From: Rhodovulum strictum
GTDB lineage: Bacteria; Pseudomonadota; Alphaproteobacteria; Rhodobacterales; Rhodobacteraceae
Length of the DNA: 64,000 nucleotides
NCBI RefSeq assembly: GCF_009649175.1
Contig: NZ_WJPO01000002.1
Span: 186,001-250,000 of the forward strand
Direction: 5' to 3'
This document shows positions 30,212-39,186 of the stretch, one piece after another. The notes under the pieces were generated by a model. It was not told the origin of the DNA. It saw only the letters and a list, made by a program, of their open reading frames with translations, and searched no databases. The translations under genes and the position numbers were made by a program. The stretch's first letter is position 1. Each line of letters begins with the position of its first letter.

Positions 30212-33150
30212 TCGCCCACCTCCATCGCGACGGGCGGGCTGGTCTCGTCCCACTCGCCGAAGCGCGACAGCAGGTCGTAATCGCTGCGATCCGTGCGCTT
30301 CTGCAATCGGCTGCGCGCCGTATAGCCCTGCCCGGCCCGCGCGTAATGTGCGATCAACCGGCCAAGCTCGGCCCAGGTGCGATCCACAAGCCCGTTTTCA
30401 AGCGGGTTCGTCACGGTTTTCGGCGGATTGCCCAGGCCCAGATAACTGACCTCATGCACGGGGGCGGCGGCGATGCCCTCGAACCCGCCGCGCTCGGCGA
30501 TACAGGCTTCCAGCAGCAATTGCTTGTCGAACACCTCCATCGCCTTCTGGCTGGGCGGCGTGCCGGTCTTGTAGTCGTAGATCACCAGCCGCCCGTCATC
30601 GCGCAGGTCGATCCGGTCGGCATTCGCGGTCAGGCGGAACCCGTCTGCCAGCGTGACCGCCCCCGCGCGTTCGCGGGCGATGCAGTGCGCCGCGGCCCGC
30701 CGCAGGGCCTCGTCCCGCACGAATACAGGCGCCACCCGGCCCAGCCGCGCCCGCCACAATGCGCGCGCCGCGGGCCAGGGCGCGTCCTCGGCCAGCACGG
30801 CATCGGCCAGCGCCATCAGGTGCGCCTCGGCCTGCGTCGGATCGGGGTCGAGAGGTTCGGCCAGGAAGCGTTCCAGAACCCTGTGCAGAACCGTGCCGCG
30901 CAATGGCGCATCCGCGCGATGGATCAGCGGATCAAGCGCTTTCAGGCGCAGGATGTGGCGGGCATAGACGGCATAGGGATCGCGGATCAGCCGCTCGACC
31001 GCGGTCACCGACAATTGCCTGGGCCGGTCCGCGACAGGCGGTCGGGGCGAGGGGCGCGGGGCGGCAGGCGCCGGCGCATCGGGCCGTTCCAGCGCGTCGG
31101 CAAGGCGCAGCCAATTTGCGCCGCGGTCCTGCATCGCCTTCAGCGCCACCTGGCCGCCATTGGCCTTTAGTCCCTCCAGCAGGTTGGTCAGCCGGTTCAG
31201 CCAGCGTGCGGGGACCGTTTGCGCCTCGGCATCGCGAACCGCGCGGCTCAGCACGACTTCGGGGGCACAGATCGCCTGCTGGAAATCATGCGCGGCCAAC
31301 CCGATCCGGCGTTCGGGCAGCAACAGGCCAAGCTGCGCCCGCATCTGCCGGTTGAGCCATGGATCGGGCGCGGGCGCCTCTGGCCAGGATCCCTCGTTCA
31401 GACCGGCCAGGATCACCAGATCGGCCCCCTGAACCCGCGCTTCGAGCGTGCCCCAGATCATGATGCCGGGATGCGGTTCGGGGGCCGAACGGACCTCGTG
31501 CTCGCGCAAGATGGCGTCGAACAGGGCAGCGTAATCGGCGGGCGACATCTCGCCCCCGGCGTCGGCCTCGGCCCGCAGGGTGTCGCACGCGGCAAGCGCA
31601 ACCTCGCCCGCAGCCTCGGCCCAAAGCGCGCCGCTGTTGGTGCCGTCATGTCCGCCGGCCAGTGCCTCGGCCAAAGCCAGATGGCGCGCGACATGGGGCG
31701 ATAAAGGCTCTGTTCCGGCCCGATCCAGCCCGTCAAGCGCCGCGCCAAGCCATGCGGCCCAGGCCACCCGCCCATCCGCGCGTCCCTTGCCCGCCCAGTC
31801 GCCCAGCGCGGTGCCATCGGGAAAGGCCGGGCCGTTGCGGCGCAGATGCAACTCAAGCTCGCGCGTCCAAAGCAGATGCTGCGCCCGCTGCCCCAGGCCT
31901 GAGGCGGTCAGCGGATGCTTGAGCAGCGCCAGCAGCCCCGCCACCGTCAGCCGCTGGCCGAACAGCGCCGCCACCTGCCGCAGGAACCGGCCCGGCGGCG
32001 ACAGTGGCAGCGGCATGCCCCCGCTATCGTCGGGCAGGATGCCCCAGCGGTCGAGCGCGGCGGCGACCTGCCGGGTCAGCGTCCGATCCGGGGTGATAAG
32101 CGCCGCCGTGCGCCCCGCCTCGGCCGCCGCGCGCAATCGCAGCGCAACCACCAGCGCCTCGGCCCGCGGCGAGGGCGCCTCGATCAGCGACATGCAGGCG
32201 GTGGCCTCCTCCAGATCGGTCAGGCGCGGGCCTTCGTCCATCCATTGATCCGTCACCGGCGCAGGCCGCAGCGCGAGCGAGACAAGCCGGTTGCGCGCCG
32301 GGCTTGGCGGCTGGGCATCGGCATCCCAGGGCTGCACCGCCGCCGCGTCCATCTCCAGCGCGTCCAGCAGTCGGCGAAAGCGGTATTGCGGATGATCCTC
32401 GGCCGCCAGCGCATCGTCCAGGCTGGCCCAGGTCGCGCCGGGCATGTCGAAATCGAAGCCGGGCAGCACCACCGCGCCCCGGGGCAGCCGCGCCACCGCT
32501 GCCATGAACAGCGCCGTCGCGCCCCGCGACCCGGTGCTGCCCGCAACGATCACCGGATGTTCGGGCGGATCGGTCCGCCACCGCGCGGCCAGCCGTTCCG
32601 CCGCCATCCGCTGGCGCGCGCCGTCATTGCCGCGCGCGGTCGGATCGGGGCCGAGATAGGCATCGACCAGACCCAGAAACCGCCGCGACCGCGCCCAATG
32701 CGCCGACAGATCGCCCATGTCGAGACGGTCCAGCGCCTGCGGATCCACGCCCTCGGCCAGCATCTCGTCCATCAGCCGCGCCAGGCTGTCGGCAAGGTCG
32801 AAGATCGAACTGCGCGGCGCGAGATCCGGTTCGATCTCAAGCAGTTTGCCCACAAGCGTCGCAAGTTCCAGCCTGCGGCGCAGCGGCGAGGGGGGCGTGG
32901 GCAGGTCGGCCAGCACCGGATGGCTGCCCAGTTCGGCCACCAGCCGGATGCGGGGCCAAAGCCGCGGCGGCCCGGCGGCCAGCAGATCCTGCAACCGCCG
33001 CCGCATGCGCTGGGTGTTCACCCAGATTTCCATCCGCGCCCAGGCATCGGGCGGGGCGTCGGCCATCCGGTTCCCAAGGCCGGCCAGAAAGGCGGCCGGG
33101 AAATCGGCGCCCGGCGGCAGGCCGAACAGGCGGGGTCCGCTGTCAGCCAT
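30208..33150 (-). CDS. addB: Double-strand break repair protein AddB
   Basis: Second subunit of AddAB, with a helicase-like fold that in characterised members scans for Chi and a C-terminal nuclease. The 980-residue protein ends with a PD-(D/E)XK nuclease domain (LTANADRIDLRDDG, VIYDYKTG around residue 850). I see no intact Walker A near the N-terminus, consistent with alphaproteobacterial AddB lacking ATPase activity. The ATG at 33150 overlaps murU by eight bases. Sequence divergence makes family assignment rest on position before addA, length and the nuclease motif. Confidence 0.93.
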   Translation of the reverse strand: MADSGPRLFGLPPGADFPAAFLAGLGNRMADAPPDAWARMEIWVNTQRMRRRLQDLLAAGPPRLWPRIRLVAELGSHPVLADLPTPPSPLRRRLELATLVGKLLEIEPDLAPRSSIFDLADSLARLMDEMLAEGVDPQALDRLDMGDLSAHWARSRRFLGLVDAYLGPDPTARGNDGARQRMAAERLAARWRTDPPEHPVIVAGSTGSRGATALFMAAVARLPRGAVVLPGFDFDMPGATWASLDDALAAEDHPQYRFRRLLDALEMDAAAVQPWDADAQPPSPARNRLVSLALRPAPVTDQWMDEGPRLTDLEEATACMSLIEAPSPRAEALVVALRLRAAAEAGRTAALITPDRTLTRQVAAALDRWGILPDDSGGMPLPLSPPGRFLRQVAALFGQRLTVAGLLALLKHPLTASGLGQRAQHLLWTRELELHLRRNGPAFPDGTALGDWAGKGRADGRVAWAAWLGAALDGLDRAGTEPLSPHVARHLALAEALAGGHDGTNSGALWAEAAGEVALAACDTLRAEADAGGEMSPADYAALFDAILREHEVRSAPEPHPGIMIWGTLEARVQGADLVILAGLNEGSWPEAPAPDPWLNRQMRAQLGLLLPERRIGLAAHDFQQAICAPEVVLSRAVRDAEAQTVPARWLNRLTNLLEGLKANGGQVALKAMQDRGANWLRLADALERPDAPAPAAPRPSPRPPVADRPRQLSVTAVERLIRDPYAVYARHILRLKALDPLIHRADAPLRGTVLHRVLERFLAEPLDPDPTQAEAHLMALADAVLAEDAPWPAARALWRARLGRVAPVFVRDEALRRAAAHCIARERAGAVTLADGFRLTANADRIDLRDDGRLVIYDYKTGTPPSQKAMEVFDKQLLLEACIAERGGFEGIAAAPVHEVSYLGLGNPPKTVTNPLENGLVDRTWAELGRLIAHYARAGQGYTARSRLQKRTDRSDYDLLSRFGEWDETSPPVAMEVGE

Positions 33151-33829
33151 CGTGCGCCCCGGCCAGCATTGCTTCTGCTTCGGCGATGCCGCCCGGATGG
33201 CCGACATCGCACCAGCCGCCCGCATGCAGGACGCCGAACAGCCGCCCCGCGGCAATCGCGCGGTCCCAGACGCGGTTGAGCGAGAATGCGTCTTCGGCGA
33301 TGCCGTCCAGCAGATGCGTCCTGACGATCTGCGCCCCGGTATAGACCGATGGTCCCGCGCGGCTGATCCGGCCTTCGGCGTCCAGCGCAAAATCGCCCGT
33401 GCCGCGATAGCCGCGCGCCGCGTCGGCCGCGACCAGCAGCAACAGCGCGTCCATGCGGCCCGGATCCCATGCCTCGGCCAGGCGGGCCAGCGGGTTCGGG
33501 CCGGTCCAGATTGCGTCACTGTTCAGCGTGAAAACGGTGTCCGAGCCCAAGAGCGGCAGCGCCTTGCGCAGCCCCCCGCCGGTGTCGAGGATCGCGCCCG
33601 CCTCGTGCGAGATCGCGACGCCGCGGCCCGACAGATGCGCGTGAAGCTGCTCGGCCCGGTAATGGGTGTTGACGACGATCCGGGCGATCCCGGCATCCGT
33701 TGCCAGGTCCAGCGCATGGTCGATCAGCGCGCGGCCTGCGATTTCGATCAGGGGTTTCGGCCGGTCAGCGGTCAGCGCGCCCATCCGCGTGCCGAACCCG
33801 GCGGCGAACAGCATCAGCGCGCCGGGCAT
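33143..33829 (-). CDS. murU: N-acetylmuramate alpha-1-phosphate uridylyltransferase MurU
   Basis: Transfers UMP to MurNAc-1-phosphate, making UDP-MurNAc and so bypassing de novo MurA/MurB during peptidoglycan recycling. The 228-residue protein is a sugar-nucleotidyltransferase with the signature FAAGFGTRM (G11-M16) and RPKPLIEIAG, the NTHYRAEQL and LNSDAIW metal-binding strands. The family covers several nucleotidyltransferases; the MurU call depends on the preceding amgK. It overlaps amgK by 16 bases and addB by eight. A second possible start (33814) directly overlaps the amgK stop, but MPGALMLFAAG fits the family better. Confidence 0.87.
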   Translation of the reverse strand: MPGALMLFAAGFGTRMGALTADRPKPLIEIAGRALIDHALDLATDAGIARIVVNTHYRAEQLHAHLSGRGVAISHEAGAILDTGGGLRKALPLLGSDTVFTLNSDAIWTGPNPLARLAEAWDPGRMDALLLLVAADAARGYRGTGDFALDAEGRISRAGPSVYTGAQIVRTHLLDGIAEDAFSLNRVWDRAIAAGRLFGVLHAGGWCDVGHPGGIAEAEAMLAGAHDG

Positions 33830-34824
33830 TTTCGGGCGATCCGGTCAAGGTGGTCGGGCTCGGGCGGCGGGATCAGGTCCAGCACCTGCGCCCGAAGGGG
33901 GGCAAGGTCGGGATGGGACAGGTCGCGCATCAGGTGGCCCCAGACCCGTGGCAGCAGCGGCAGATAACCGGGCTTGCCGTCGCGCAGGCAGAGTCGGGCA
34001 AAGACGCCCAGGATGCGCAGGTTTCGCTGTGCGCCCAGCAGCGCATAGGCGCGATCAAAGCTGTCTGGTGCCGTGCCGGTCGCCGCCACATAGCGCGTGC
34101 GCATCCGCGCTTGCAGCCCCTCGTCCACATCGCGCCGCGCGTCTTCCAGCAGGGATACCAGATCATAGGCCGGGTGCCCGCACAGCGCGTCCTGAAAGTC
34201 CAGAAGACCCACGCGCGCGGCGCCCTGGCGGTCGGGCAGCCAGATCAGGTTCTCGGCATGATAGTCACGCAGGATCAGCACAGAGGGCGGCGCGTGTTCG
34301 GCCAGAACAGTCTCTATTCCGGCCCGAAACGCCGCTGCCGCGCCATCGGGCGCGGGGGCGTCGATGCCGGGCAGATACCAGTCGAAGGGCAGGCGGGCGA
34401 GCCGGGCCATGATCGGCGCGTCATAGGCGCCAAGTCCCGAAGGGGGCGGCGCGCGGTGCAGGTCGGCCAGCAGATCGACCGCAGCGGCGTAAAGCGTTTC
34501 TTCCTGCGCCGGATCGCGGGCGGCAACGCGGGCGAACAGATCGTCGCCCAGATCCTCCAGCAGCAACAGGCCCGTCCCGGGATCCTCGGCCAGGATCGCG
34601 GGCGCCGACAGGCCCAGTCCCGACAGGTGCCGCGCGATGGCGAGGAAGGGGCGCACATCCTCGCCCCGCTCGGCGGGCGCGTCCATCAGCACGGCGGATC
34701 GCAGCCCGTCGGTCAGCCGTTCATAGCGGCGGTTCGAGGCATCGCCCGCCAGCGGACGGCGCGTTGCATCGCCCCAGCCAGCACCCGACAGGAAGGCGGC
34801 GATCACCTCGGCACGCTCAGGCAT
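33814..34824 (-). CDS. amgK: Anomeric MurNAc/GlcNAc kinase AmgK (aminoglycoside-phosphotransferase fold)
   Basis: Phosphorylates MurNAc (and GlcNAc) at the anomeric carbon, supplying MurU. The 336-residue kinase of the APH fold has the ATP-binding AGDASNRRYERL, the catalytic loop RDYHAENL (Asp187, Asn192) and the metal-binding LLDFQDALCGHPAYDL (Asp209). The catalytic loop has Leu where Pseudomonas AmgK, as I recall it, has His before RD. It starts within the tsaE stop (8-base overlap; ATG at 34824), preferred to an upstream ATG inside tsaE. The tandem amgK-murU pair strengthens both assignments. Confidence 0.87.
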   Translation of the reverse strand: MPERAEVIAAFLSGAGWGDATRRPLAGDASNRRYERLTDGLRSAVLMDAPAERGEDVRPFLAIARHLSGLGLSAPAILAEDPGTGLLLLEDLGDDLFARVAARDPAQEETLYAAAVDLLADLHRAPPPSGLGAYDAPIMARLARLPFDWYLPGIDAPAPDGAAAAFRAGIETVLAEHAPPSVLILRDYHAENLIWLPDRQGAARVGLLDFQDALCGHPAYDLVSLLEDARRDVDEGLQARMRTRYVAATGTAPDSFDRAYALLGAQRNLRILGVFARLCLRDGKPGYLPLLPRVWGHLMRDLSHPDLAPLRAQVLDLIPPPEPDHLDRIARKCPAR

Positions 34825-35332
34825 CGGCGGCCATTTCGGCAAGGGCCGTCGTCAGGCGGGCCGACCAGGCCGGATCGGCAAAGGACAGCACGGCCTCGCG
34901 GCTATCGTCGGCCGCGCCGGGCGCAAGGGCCAGCCGCAACGCGCCCTGGGGTGCCAGATCGCCCAGCCGGTCGGGCCATTCGATCAGGCAGAGCGCGGTG
35001 CCGAAAGCCTCGTCAAGGCCAAGCTCGATCACCTCGTCAGGATGGGACAGCCGGTACAGATCGGCGTGCCAGATCTCGACCGGCCCGGCCTGATAGACCT
35101 GAACCAGCGTGAATGTCGGCGAGGGCACATCCTCGGGCGGCAACCCGGCGCGCGACCGCATCGCCCCGATCAGTGCCCGGGCAAAGGCGGTCTTGCCCGC
35201 CCCGATCGGACCGTCCAGCAGGATCGTGTCGCCCGTACCCAGCAGCCCGGCCATGCGGTCGGCAAGGGCGCGGGTCTCGGCCTCGGAGCCAAGGCTCAGG
35301 TGAATGGCAAAGGGGTCGGGCGGTTGCGGCAT
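34817..35332 (-). CDS. tsaE: tRNA threonylcarbamoyladenosine biosynthesis ATPase TsaE
   Basis: ATPase that activates the TsaB-TsaD complex for t6A37 synthesis on ANN-decoding tRNAs. The 171-residue protein has Walker A GPIGAGKT (41-48), SPTFTLVQVY and HADLYRL, all typical. tsaD lies about 12 kb away in the same window but in another operon; tsaB is not here. First gene of the overlapping tsaE-amgK-murU-addB-addA set. Confidence 0.94.
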   Translation of the reverse strand: MPQPPDPFAIHLSLGSEAETRALADRMAGLLGTGDTILLDGPIGAGKTAFARALIGAMRSRAGLPPEDVPSPTFTLVQVYQAGPVEIWHADLYRLSHPDEVIELGLDEAFGTALCLIEWPDRLGDLAPQGALRLALAPGAADDSREAVLSFADPAWSARLTTALAEMAADA

Positions 35333-35374
35333 GGGCGCAGTCTTACGCCCACCGCCGCTGCCCGCAAGGGCGGA

Positions 35375-36919
35375 TCAGCCCGCCGCGCGCGAAACCGGGG
35401 ACTCGATGCTGGGGGCCAGGCAGTCGGGCCGAAAGCCGACCAGAACGGCCCCGCCGCCGACCGGCCGAAGACGGCAGGCCAGCCTGCGCCCGTCGCGATG
35501 CACCATGCTGCCCGCCCAGGGCTTCCTTTGCCGGATCAGGCGGGAAAGCTCGACCGCGGTGCCGGTTTCCTCGGGCATGCAGTTCTGTTGCCAGATCGCG
35601 GTCGCCCCGGCGATGTCGGTGGTGCCCATCACCAGCATCGGATCCTCGCCCCAAAGCTCGGCATAGGCGGCGTTGGACATGGTCAGCAGCCCGGCGCCCG
35701 AGAATACGGCAATGGCCTCGTCCAGACTGTCGATCACCGCCTGCCCGGTCTCGATCTCGCCCCGGAAGCGGCGGGTCAGGGACATCTCGGCGCTGATATC
35801 CTCGAACAGGAACGCGACCGCGCCATCGGGGTGGGGTCGCCCGGTCACGCGGTAGACATGGCCGGAGGGCAGCGTCCAGGTATCGGCATAGACCCCGTTC
35901 TGGGCGTCGCGCTCCAGCCGCACGATCTGTTCCCGCCAGGTGCGGTAATCCTTTGGCTCGGGCATCATCCGCGTTTCGCGCAGCCGGTCGAGCACGGCAA
36001 CCAGCGTGGGCCGGGCGGTCAGGAATTCGGGTTCCAGGTTGAACAGATCCAGCATGGCCGGGTTGAACAGCACCAGTTCGCGCGCCCGGTTGAACACCGC
36101 CAGGCCGATGGGCAGTTCGGCAAAGGTCTTGGTCAGGGTCTGGACGAAGTTGCGCAGCGCGGTTTCGGCGCGCACGGCGGCATCGGCGGGCAGGGCGAAC
36201 CGCAGCCGCGCGCCATCGGCCATGACCGAAACGCAATCGAACCAGCGCTCGGCCCCGTCGCGTGTCTGGATCACGTCGCGATGGGGCGCGTGCCCGCCCT
36301 CGTCGGGGGGCGAGAACAGCGCGGGCAGCGGCCAGTTCAGTTGCGTGCCCTCGCCCTGACATTGACGGACAAGCCCAAGATAGGCGCTGTTCGCCCAGGC
36401 AACGGCCCCCTCCTCGTCCTCTTGCCAGGCGGGGGTGGGCATCGCCTCGACAACATCGCGCAGGGTGGTCAGTTCCGCCGCCATCGCCGCCAGGCTTTGC
36501 GGATCGGGCGCGTCCAGCGCGCGTTCTTCTTCGGGCAGGTGCAGCGACAGGCGCACTACGCCGTCAAGCCATTTCGCAAAGATCTGCGCCCGCCCGCCCG
36601 CCTCGGTCATCAAGGTGCTGCCGTCGCGGTCGAGCCGTGCAATCCTGTCACGGAATTCCGGAAACCGGGGTCCGACCAGCGCGCAGAGCCGATGCCAGTC
36701 CGAAAGCCCCGAAGGACCGCCCGCAAGAAAGCGCCGCGCCTCGGGCGTGGCATCGACAAGTTGTTCCCCGTCGAACAGAAAGACCATGTCGATATCGCTG
36801 CGCGCCGCCTTTGCCGCGCGGCCCAGCCGGGGAACAAGCGGCAAAAGAGCCAGCGACAGCGCCGCCGTTGCCACCGACGTCACCCCGAGGATCAGCGCAA
36901 AAACCCAGTCGAACGTCAT
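35375..36919 (-). CDS. Membrane-anchored PAS-domain protein without kinase domain
   Basis: The 514-residue protein has one N-terminal membrane helix (WVFALILGVTSVATAALSLA), then a series of PAS-like segments: around 55-130, 150-220 (MPTPAWQEDEEGAVAWANSA), 265-380 (PIGLAVFNRARELVLFNPAM and a PAC-like VAFLFEDISAE) and 390-500 (DEAIAVFSGAGLLTMSNAAY). No H-box, N-box, GGDEF or other output domain is seen. It starts at the ATG at 36919, 84 bases after the regB stop, on the same strand. It may be a sensor or accessory protein for RegB or another kinase; that is inference from position. It could also be a kinase that lost its catalytic half. Confidence 0.8.
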   Translation of the reverse strand: MTFDWVFALILGVTSVATAALSLALLPLVPRLGRAAKAARSDIDMVFLFDGEQLVDATPEARRFLAGGPSGLSDWHRLCALVGPRFPEFRDRIARLDRDGSTLMTEAGGRAQIFAKWLDGVVRLSLHLPEEERALDAPDPQSLAAMAAELTTLRDVVEAMPTPAWQEDEEGAVAWANSAYLGLVRQCQGEGTQLNWPLPALFSPPDEGGHAPHRDVIQTRDGAERWFDCVSVMADGARLRFALPADAAVRAETALRNFVQTLTKTFAELPIGLAVFNRARELVLFNPAMLDLFNLEPEFLTARPTLVAVLDRLRETRMMPEPKDYRTWREQIVRLERDAQNGVYADTWTLPSGHVYRVTGRPHPDGAVAFLFEDISAEMSLTRRFRGEIETGQAVIDSLDEAIAVFSGAGLLTMSNAAYAELWGEDPMLVMGTTDIAGATAIWQQNCMPEETGTAVELSRLIRQRKPWAGSMVHRDGRRLACRLRPVGGGAVLVGFRPDCLAPSIESPVSRAAG

Positions 36920-37003
36920 GTTCTGTCCCGCAACCCGTCGCCTGCGGATCATGTTTTTGACATTAATGTTAATGTCAGGTTAATGCGTCGTGTGCGCGCG
37001 ACG

Positions 37004-38407
37004 TCAGGCCTCGATGGGCATGTTCTCGCCCAGCGCCGCCAGTTGGGATTCCGCGCTGACACCGATGGCCGAGATCGGCCATTTCACCTCGACCACCGCG
37101 CCGCGCGGGTCCGACCTGTCGGCATCGGTCAGGAACGGATCGGACCCGTTGGCAAAGATCACCTGCGCGCCCGAGCGTTCCAGAAGCGTCTTGGCGATGA
37201 ACAGGCCAAGCCCCATCCCTTCGTATTCCGGCCGCTTCTTCTGATGCAGCGGGTTCTTGCGCTGGCGCAGGAACGGATCGCCGATCCGGCCCAGAAGGTG
37301 CGGCGGATAGCCCGGCCCGTCATCCATGATGCGTATGGTGATCTCGGCGGGCGTCCATTGCGCCAGCACCCAGACCCGCGCATCGGCGAAATCGACGGCG
37401 TTCTGGATCAGGTTGCGCAGCCCGTGGATGATCTCGGGCCGGCGATGGACCATGGGCATGCGCGGCGCGCCGCCATGGATCGGCTCGGACCGGAAGATCA
37501 GTTCCTTGCCGCGGTTCACATGCGGCTCTGCGGCTTCTTCGACGATCGCCTCCAGCGGCGCGGTGCGCATGTGCAGGTCATCCTTCCCGGCCCGGCCCAT
37601 TGACCGCATGATGTCGCGGCAGCGGTCGGCCTGATCGCGGATCAGCTCCATGTCCTCGCGCAGTTCGGGGCGGTCGGAAAGCTCGTCGATCATCTCGGAA
37701 CTGACCAGCTTGATCGTGGCCAGCGGCGTGCCCAGCTCATGCGCCGCCGCCGCCACCACGCCCCCCAGATCGGTCAGCTTCTGTTCGCGCGCCAGCGCCA
37801 TCTGTGTCGCCAGAAGCGCATCCGACATCTTGTTCATCTCTGAAATCACCCGCTCGGCATAAAGCCCCAGGAACGAGATCCCGATCACCAGCGCCGCCCA
37901 GAACCCGAACAGGAAGATCGGCGGCAGGCTCTGCATGCTGCCATCCGCCGTTACCAGCGGCATGTGGTAGAAGGCCAGAACCGTGATCAGCGCAAAGGCC
38001 ACATGGGCCAGGAACAGGGTCGAACGCTGGCTGAGTGCCGTGGCCGAGATCGTGACCGGCGTCAGGATCAGCAGCGCAAACGGGTTATTCAGCCCCCCGG
38101 TCAGATAGAGCAGCGCGGCAAGCTGCACGATGTCGAACAGCAGCGTCAGCATCGTCTCGGTTTCAGACAGGCGCCTGTTCTCGGGGAAGACGGAAACCGC
38201 AATGATATTGGCCAGAACCGCGGTGCCGACCACAAGCAGGCAGAGCCCCAGATCAAGCTGGATCTGGAAATAGACCTCGGCAACGGCAATCGCGATCGCC
38301 TGTCCGGCAATCGCGGCCCAGCGCAACAGGATCAGCGTCCTGAGGCGGATCCAGTTGCTGCGCTCGGCGGGCGGCATGAGGCCGGGGGCGGAAACGGGCT
38401 CGGGCAT
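37004..38407 (-). CDS. regB: Redox-responsive sensor histidine kinase RegB (PrrB)
   Basis: Membrane kinase that phosphorylates RegA under low oxygen or reduced quinone pool, controlling photosynthesis, respiration, carbon and nitrogen fixation in Rhodobacter. The 467-residue protein has six predicted membrane helices, the quinone-sensing GGLNNPF (104-110), the phosphoacceptor His223 in AAAAHELGTPLATIKLV, and the redox-active Cys263 in DQADRCRDI, each two residues before the numbering I recall for Rhodobacter RegB. The N, G1 and G2 boxes (NLIQNAVDFA, DDGPGYP, GMGLGLFIAKTLLERSGA) follow. It is divergent from senC-regA, the classical arrangement. Confidence 0.96.
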   Translation of the reverse strand: MPEPVSAPGLMPPAERSNWIRLRTLILLRWAAIAGQAIAIAVAEVYFQIQLDLGLCLLVVGTAVLANIIAVSVFPENRRLSETETMLTLLFDIVQLAALLYLTGGLNNPFALLILTPVTISATALSQRSTLFLAHVAFALITVLAFYHMPLVTADGSMQSLPPIFLFGFWAALVIGISFLGLYAERVISEMNKMSDALLATQMALAREQKLTDLGGVVAAAAHELGTPLATIKLVSSEMIDELSDRPELREDMELIRDQADRCRDIMRSMGRAGKDDLHMRTAPLEAIVEEAAEPHVNRGKELIFRSEPIHGGAPRMPMVHRRPEIIHGLRNLIQNAVDFADARVWVLAQWTPAEITIRIMDDGPGYPPHLLGRIGDPFLRQRKNPLHQKKRPEYEGMGLGLFIAKTLLERSGAQVIFANGSDPFLTDADRSDPRGAVVEVKWPISAIGVSAESQLAALGENMPIEA

Positions 38408-38492
38408 GGTCTGTCCTGTTGCGGGCTTGGCCCTTGTTAATCCGCGCCGGAAGGCCGATCAATGTTCAACGGGCCGCATCGGGAGGACCGCC
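38408..38492. promoter_or_regulatory. regB/senC divergent promoter region
   Basis: This 85-base gap must carry the promoters for both regB and senC; in Rhodobacter the two are divergent and RegA regulates the region. On the minus strand TTGATC, a 16-base spacer and TTAACA (about 38455 to 38428) look promoter-like for regB. A GGGAGG at 38481-38486 is the senC ribosome-binding site. I could not identify a RegA site with confidence. Confidence 0.45.
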
Positions 38493-39116
38493 ATGAACCG
38501 CATTGCCCTTGCCACAATCGCCGCGCTTGCCCTTGCAGGCTTTGTCGGCGGCGGGCTTTACGTGATACAGAAAGGGCCGGGCGACGACCGGTTCGCCCAG
38601 TGCCGCAGCGGTCGCATCGGCGGCGATCCGGCGCACTTGGGCGGGCCGTTCACCCTGATCGACCAGACTGGCGCCACCGTGACCGATGGGGACGTCATCA
38701 CCGGGCCGACGCTGATCTATTTCGGCTACACCTTCTGCCCAGATGTCTGCCCGCTGGACAACGCCCGCAACGCGGAGGCGGTGTATCTGCTGGACGAGAG
38801 GGGCTATCAGGTGCTGCCGGTCTTCATCTCGGTCGATCCCGAACGCGACACGCCCGAATTGCTGGCCGAGTTCACCGGCTACATGCATCCCCGCATGCTG
38901 GGCCTGACCGGAACGCCCGAACAGGTGCGTGCCGCCAGCCGCGCCTATCGCACCTTCTACAGCGTGCAGGATACGGGCGATCCCTATTACCTGATCGACC
39001 ATTCCACCTTCACCTACCTCGCCTTTCCGGGGCTTGGCGTGGTCGAGGTGTTCGGGCGGGACATGACGCCCGAGGAAATGGCGGATCGGGTTGCCTGTTT
39101 CGTCGATTCGGTCTGA
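38493..39116 (+). CDS. senC: SCO1/SenC copper chaperone
   Basis: Membrane-anchored periplasmic thioredoxin-fold protein needed for Cu(A)/Cu(B) loading of cytochrome oxidases (SenC/PrrC). The 207-residue protein has an N-terminal membrane anchor (IALATIAALALAGFVGGGLY), the copper-binding Cys82-PDV-Cys86 and His170 (LIDHSTFTYL). Length is normal. It is the first gene of senC-regA, divergent from regB; GGGAGG lies seven bases before the ATG. Confidence 0.95.
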   Translation: MNRIALATIAALALAGFVGGGLYVIQKGPGDDRFAQCRSGRIGGDPAHLGGPFTLIDQTGATVTDGDVITGPTLIYFGYTFCPDVCPLDNARNAEAVYLLDERGYQVLPVFISVDPERDTPELLAEFTGYMHPRMLGLTGTPEQVRAASRAYRTFYSVQDTGDPYYLIDHSTFTYLAFPGLGVVEVFGRDMTPEEMADRVACFVDSV

Positions 39117-39122
39117 GTGAAA

Positions 39123-39151
39123 TTGACCCACCCGCGTTAACGTCTTACAAA
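39123..39151 (+). promoter_or_regulatory. Putative promoter for regA
   Basis: TTGACC (39123-39128), a 17-base spacer and TACAAA (39146-39151) lie in the 70-base gap between senC and regA, followed by AGGAGG before regA. This would allow regA (and the lipoprotein after it) to be made independently of senC, as reported for Rhodobacter reg loci. Confidence 0.5.
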
Positions 39152-39186
39152 GGCGAAAATGTCTGGCCCCATCAGGAGGTTGCCCT

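Noticed and set aside
34817-34842. Upstream ATG for amgK (34842)
   Set aside because: It lies deeper in tsaE and adds six residues before MPERAEV with no better ribosome-binding site.
36920-37003. A small gene or sRNA between the PAS gene and regB
   Set aside because: The 84-base gap is AT-richer (TTAATGTTAATG repeats) but shows no start codon with a ribosome-binding site and no hairpin with T tract.
38408-38492. A defined RegA operator between regB and senC
   Set aside because: The GCGNC-type half-sites in this gap are no more frequent than expected at this GC content, so only the region was annotated.
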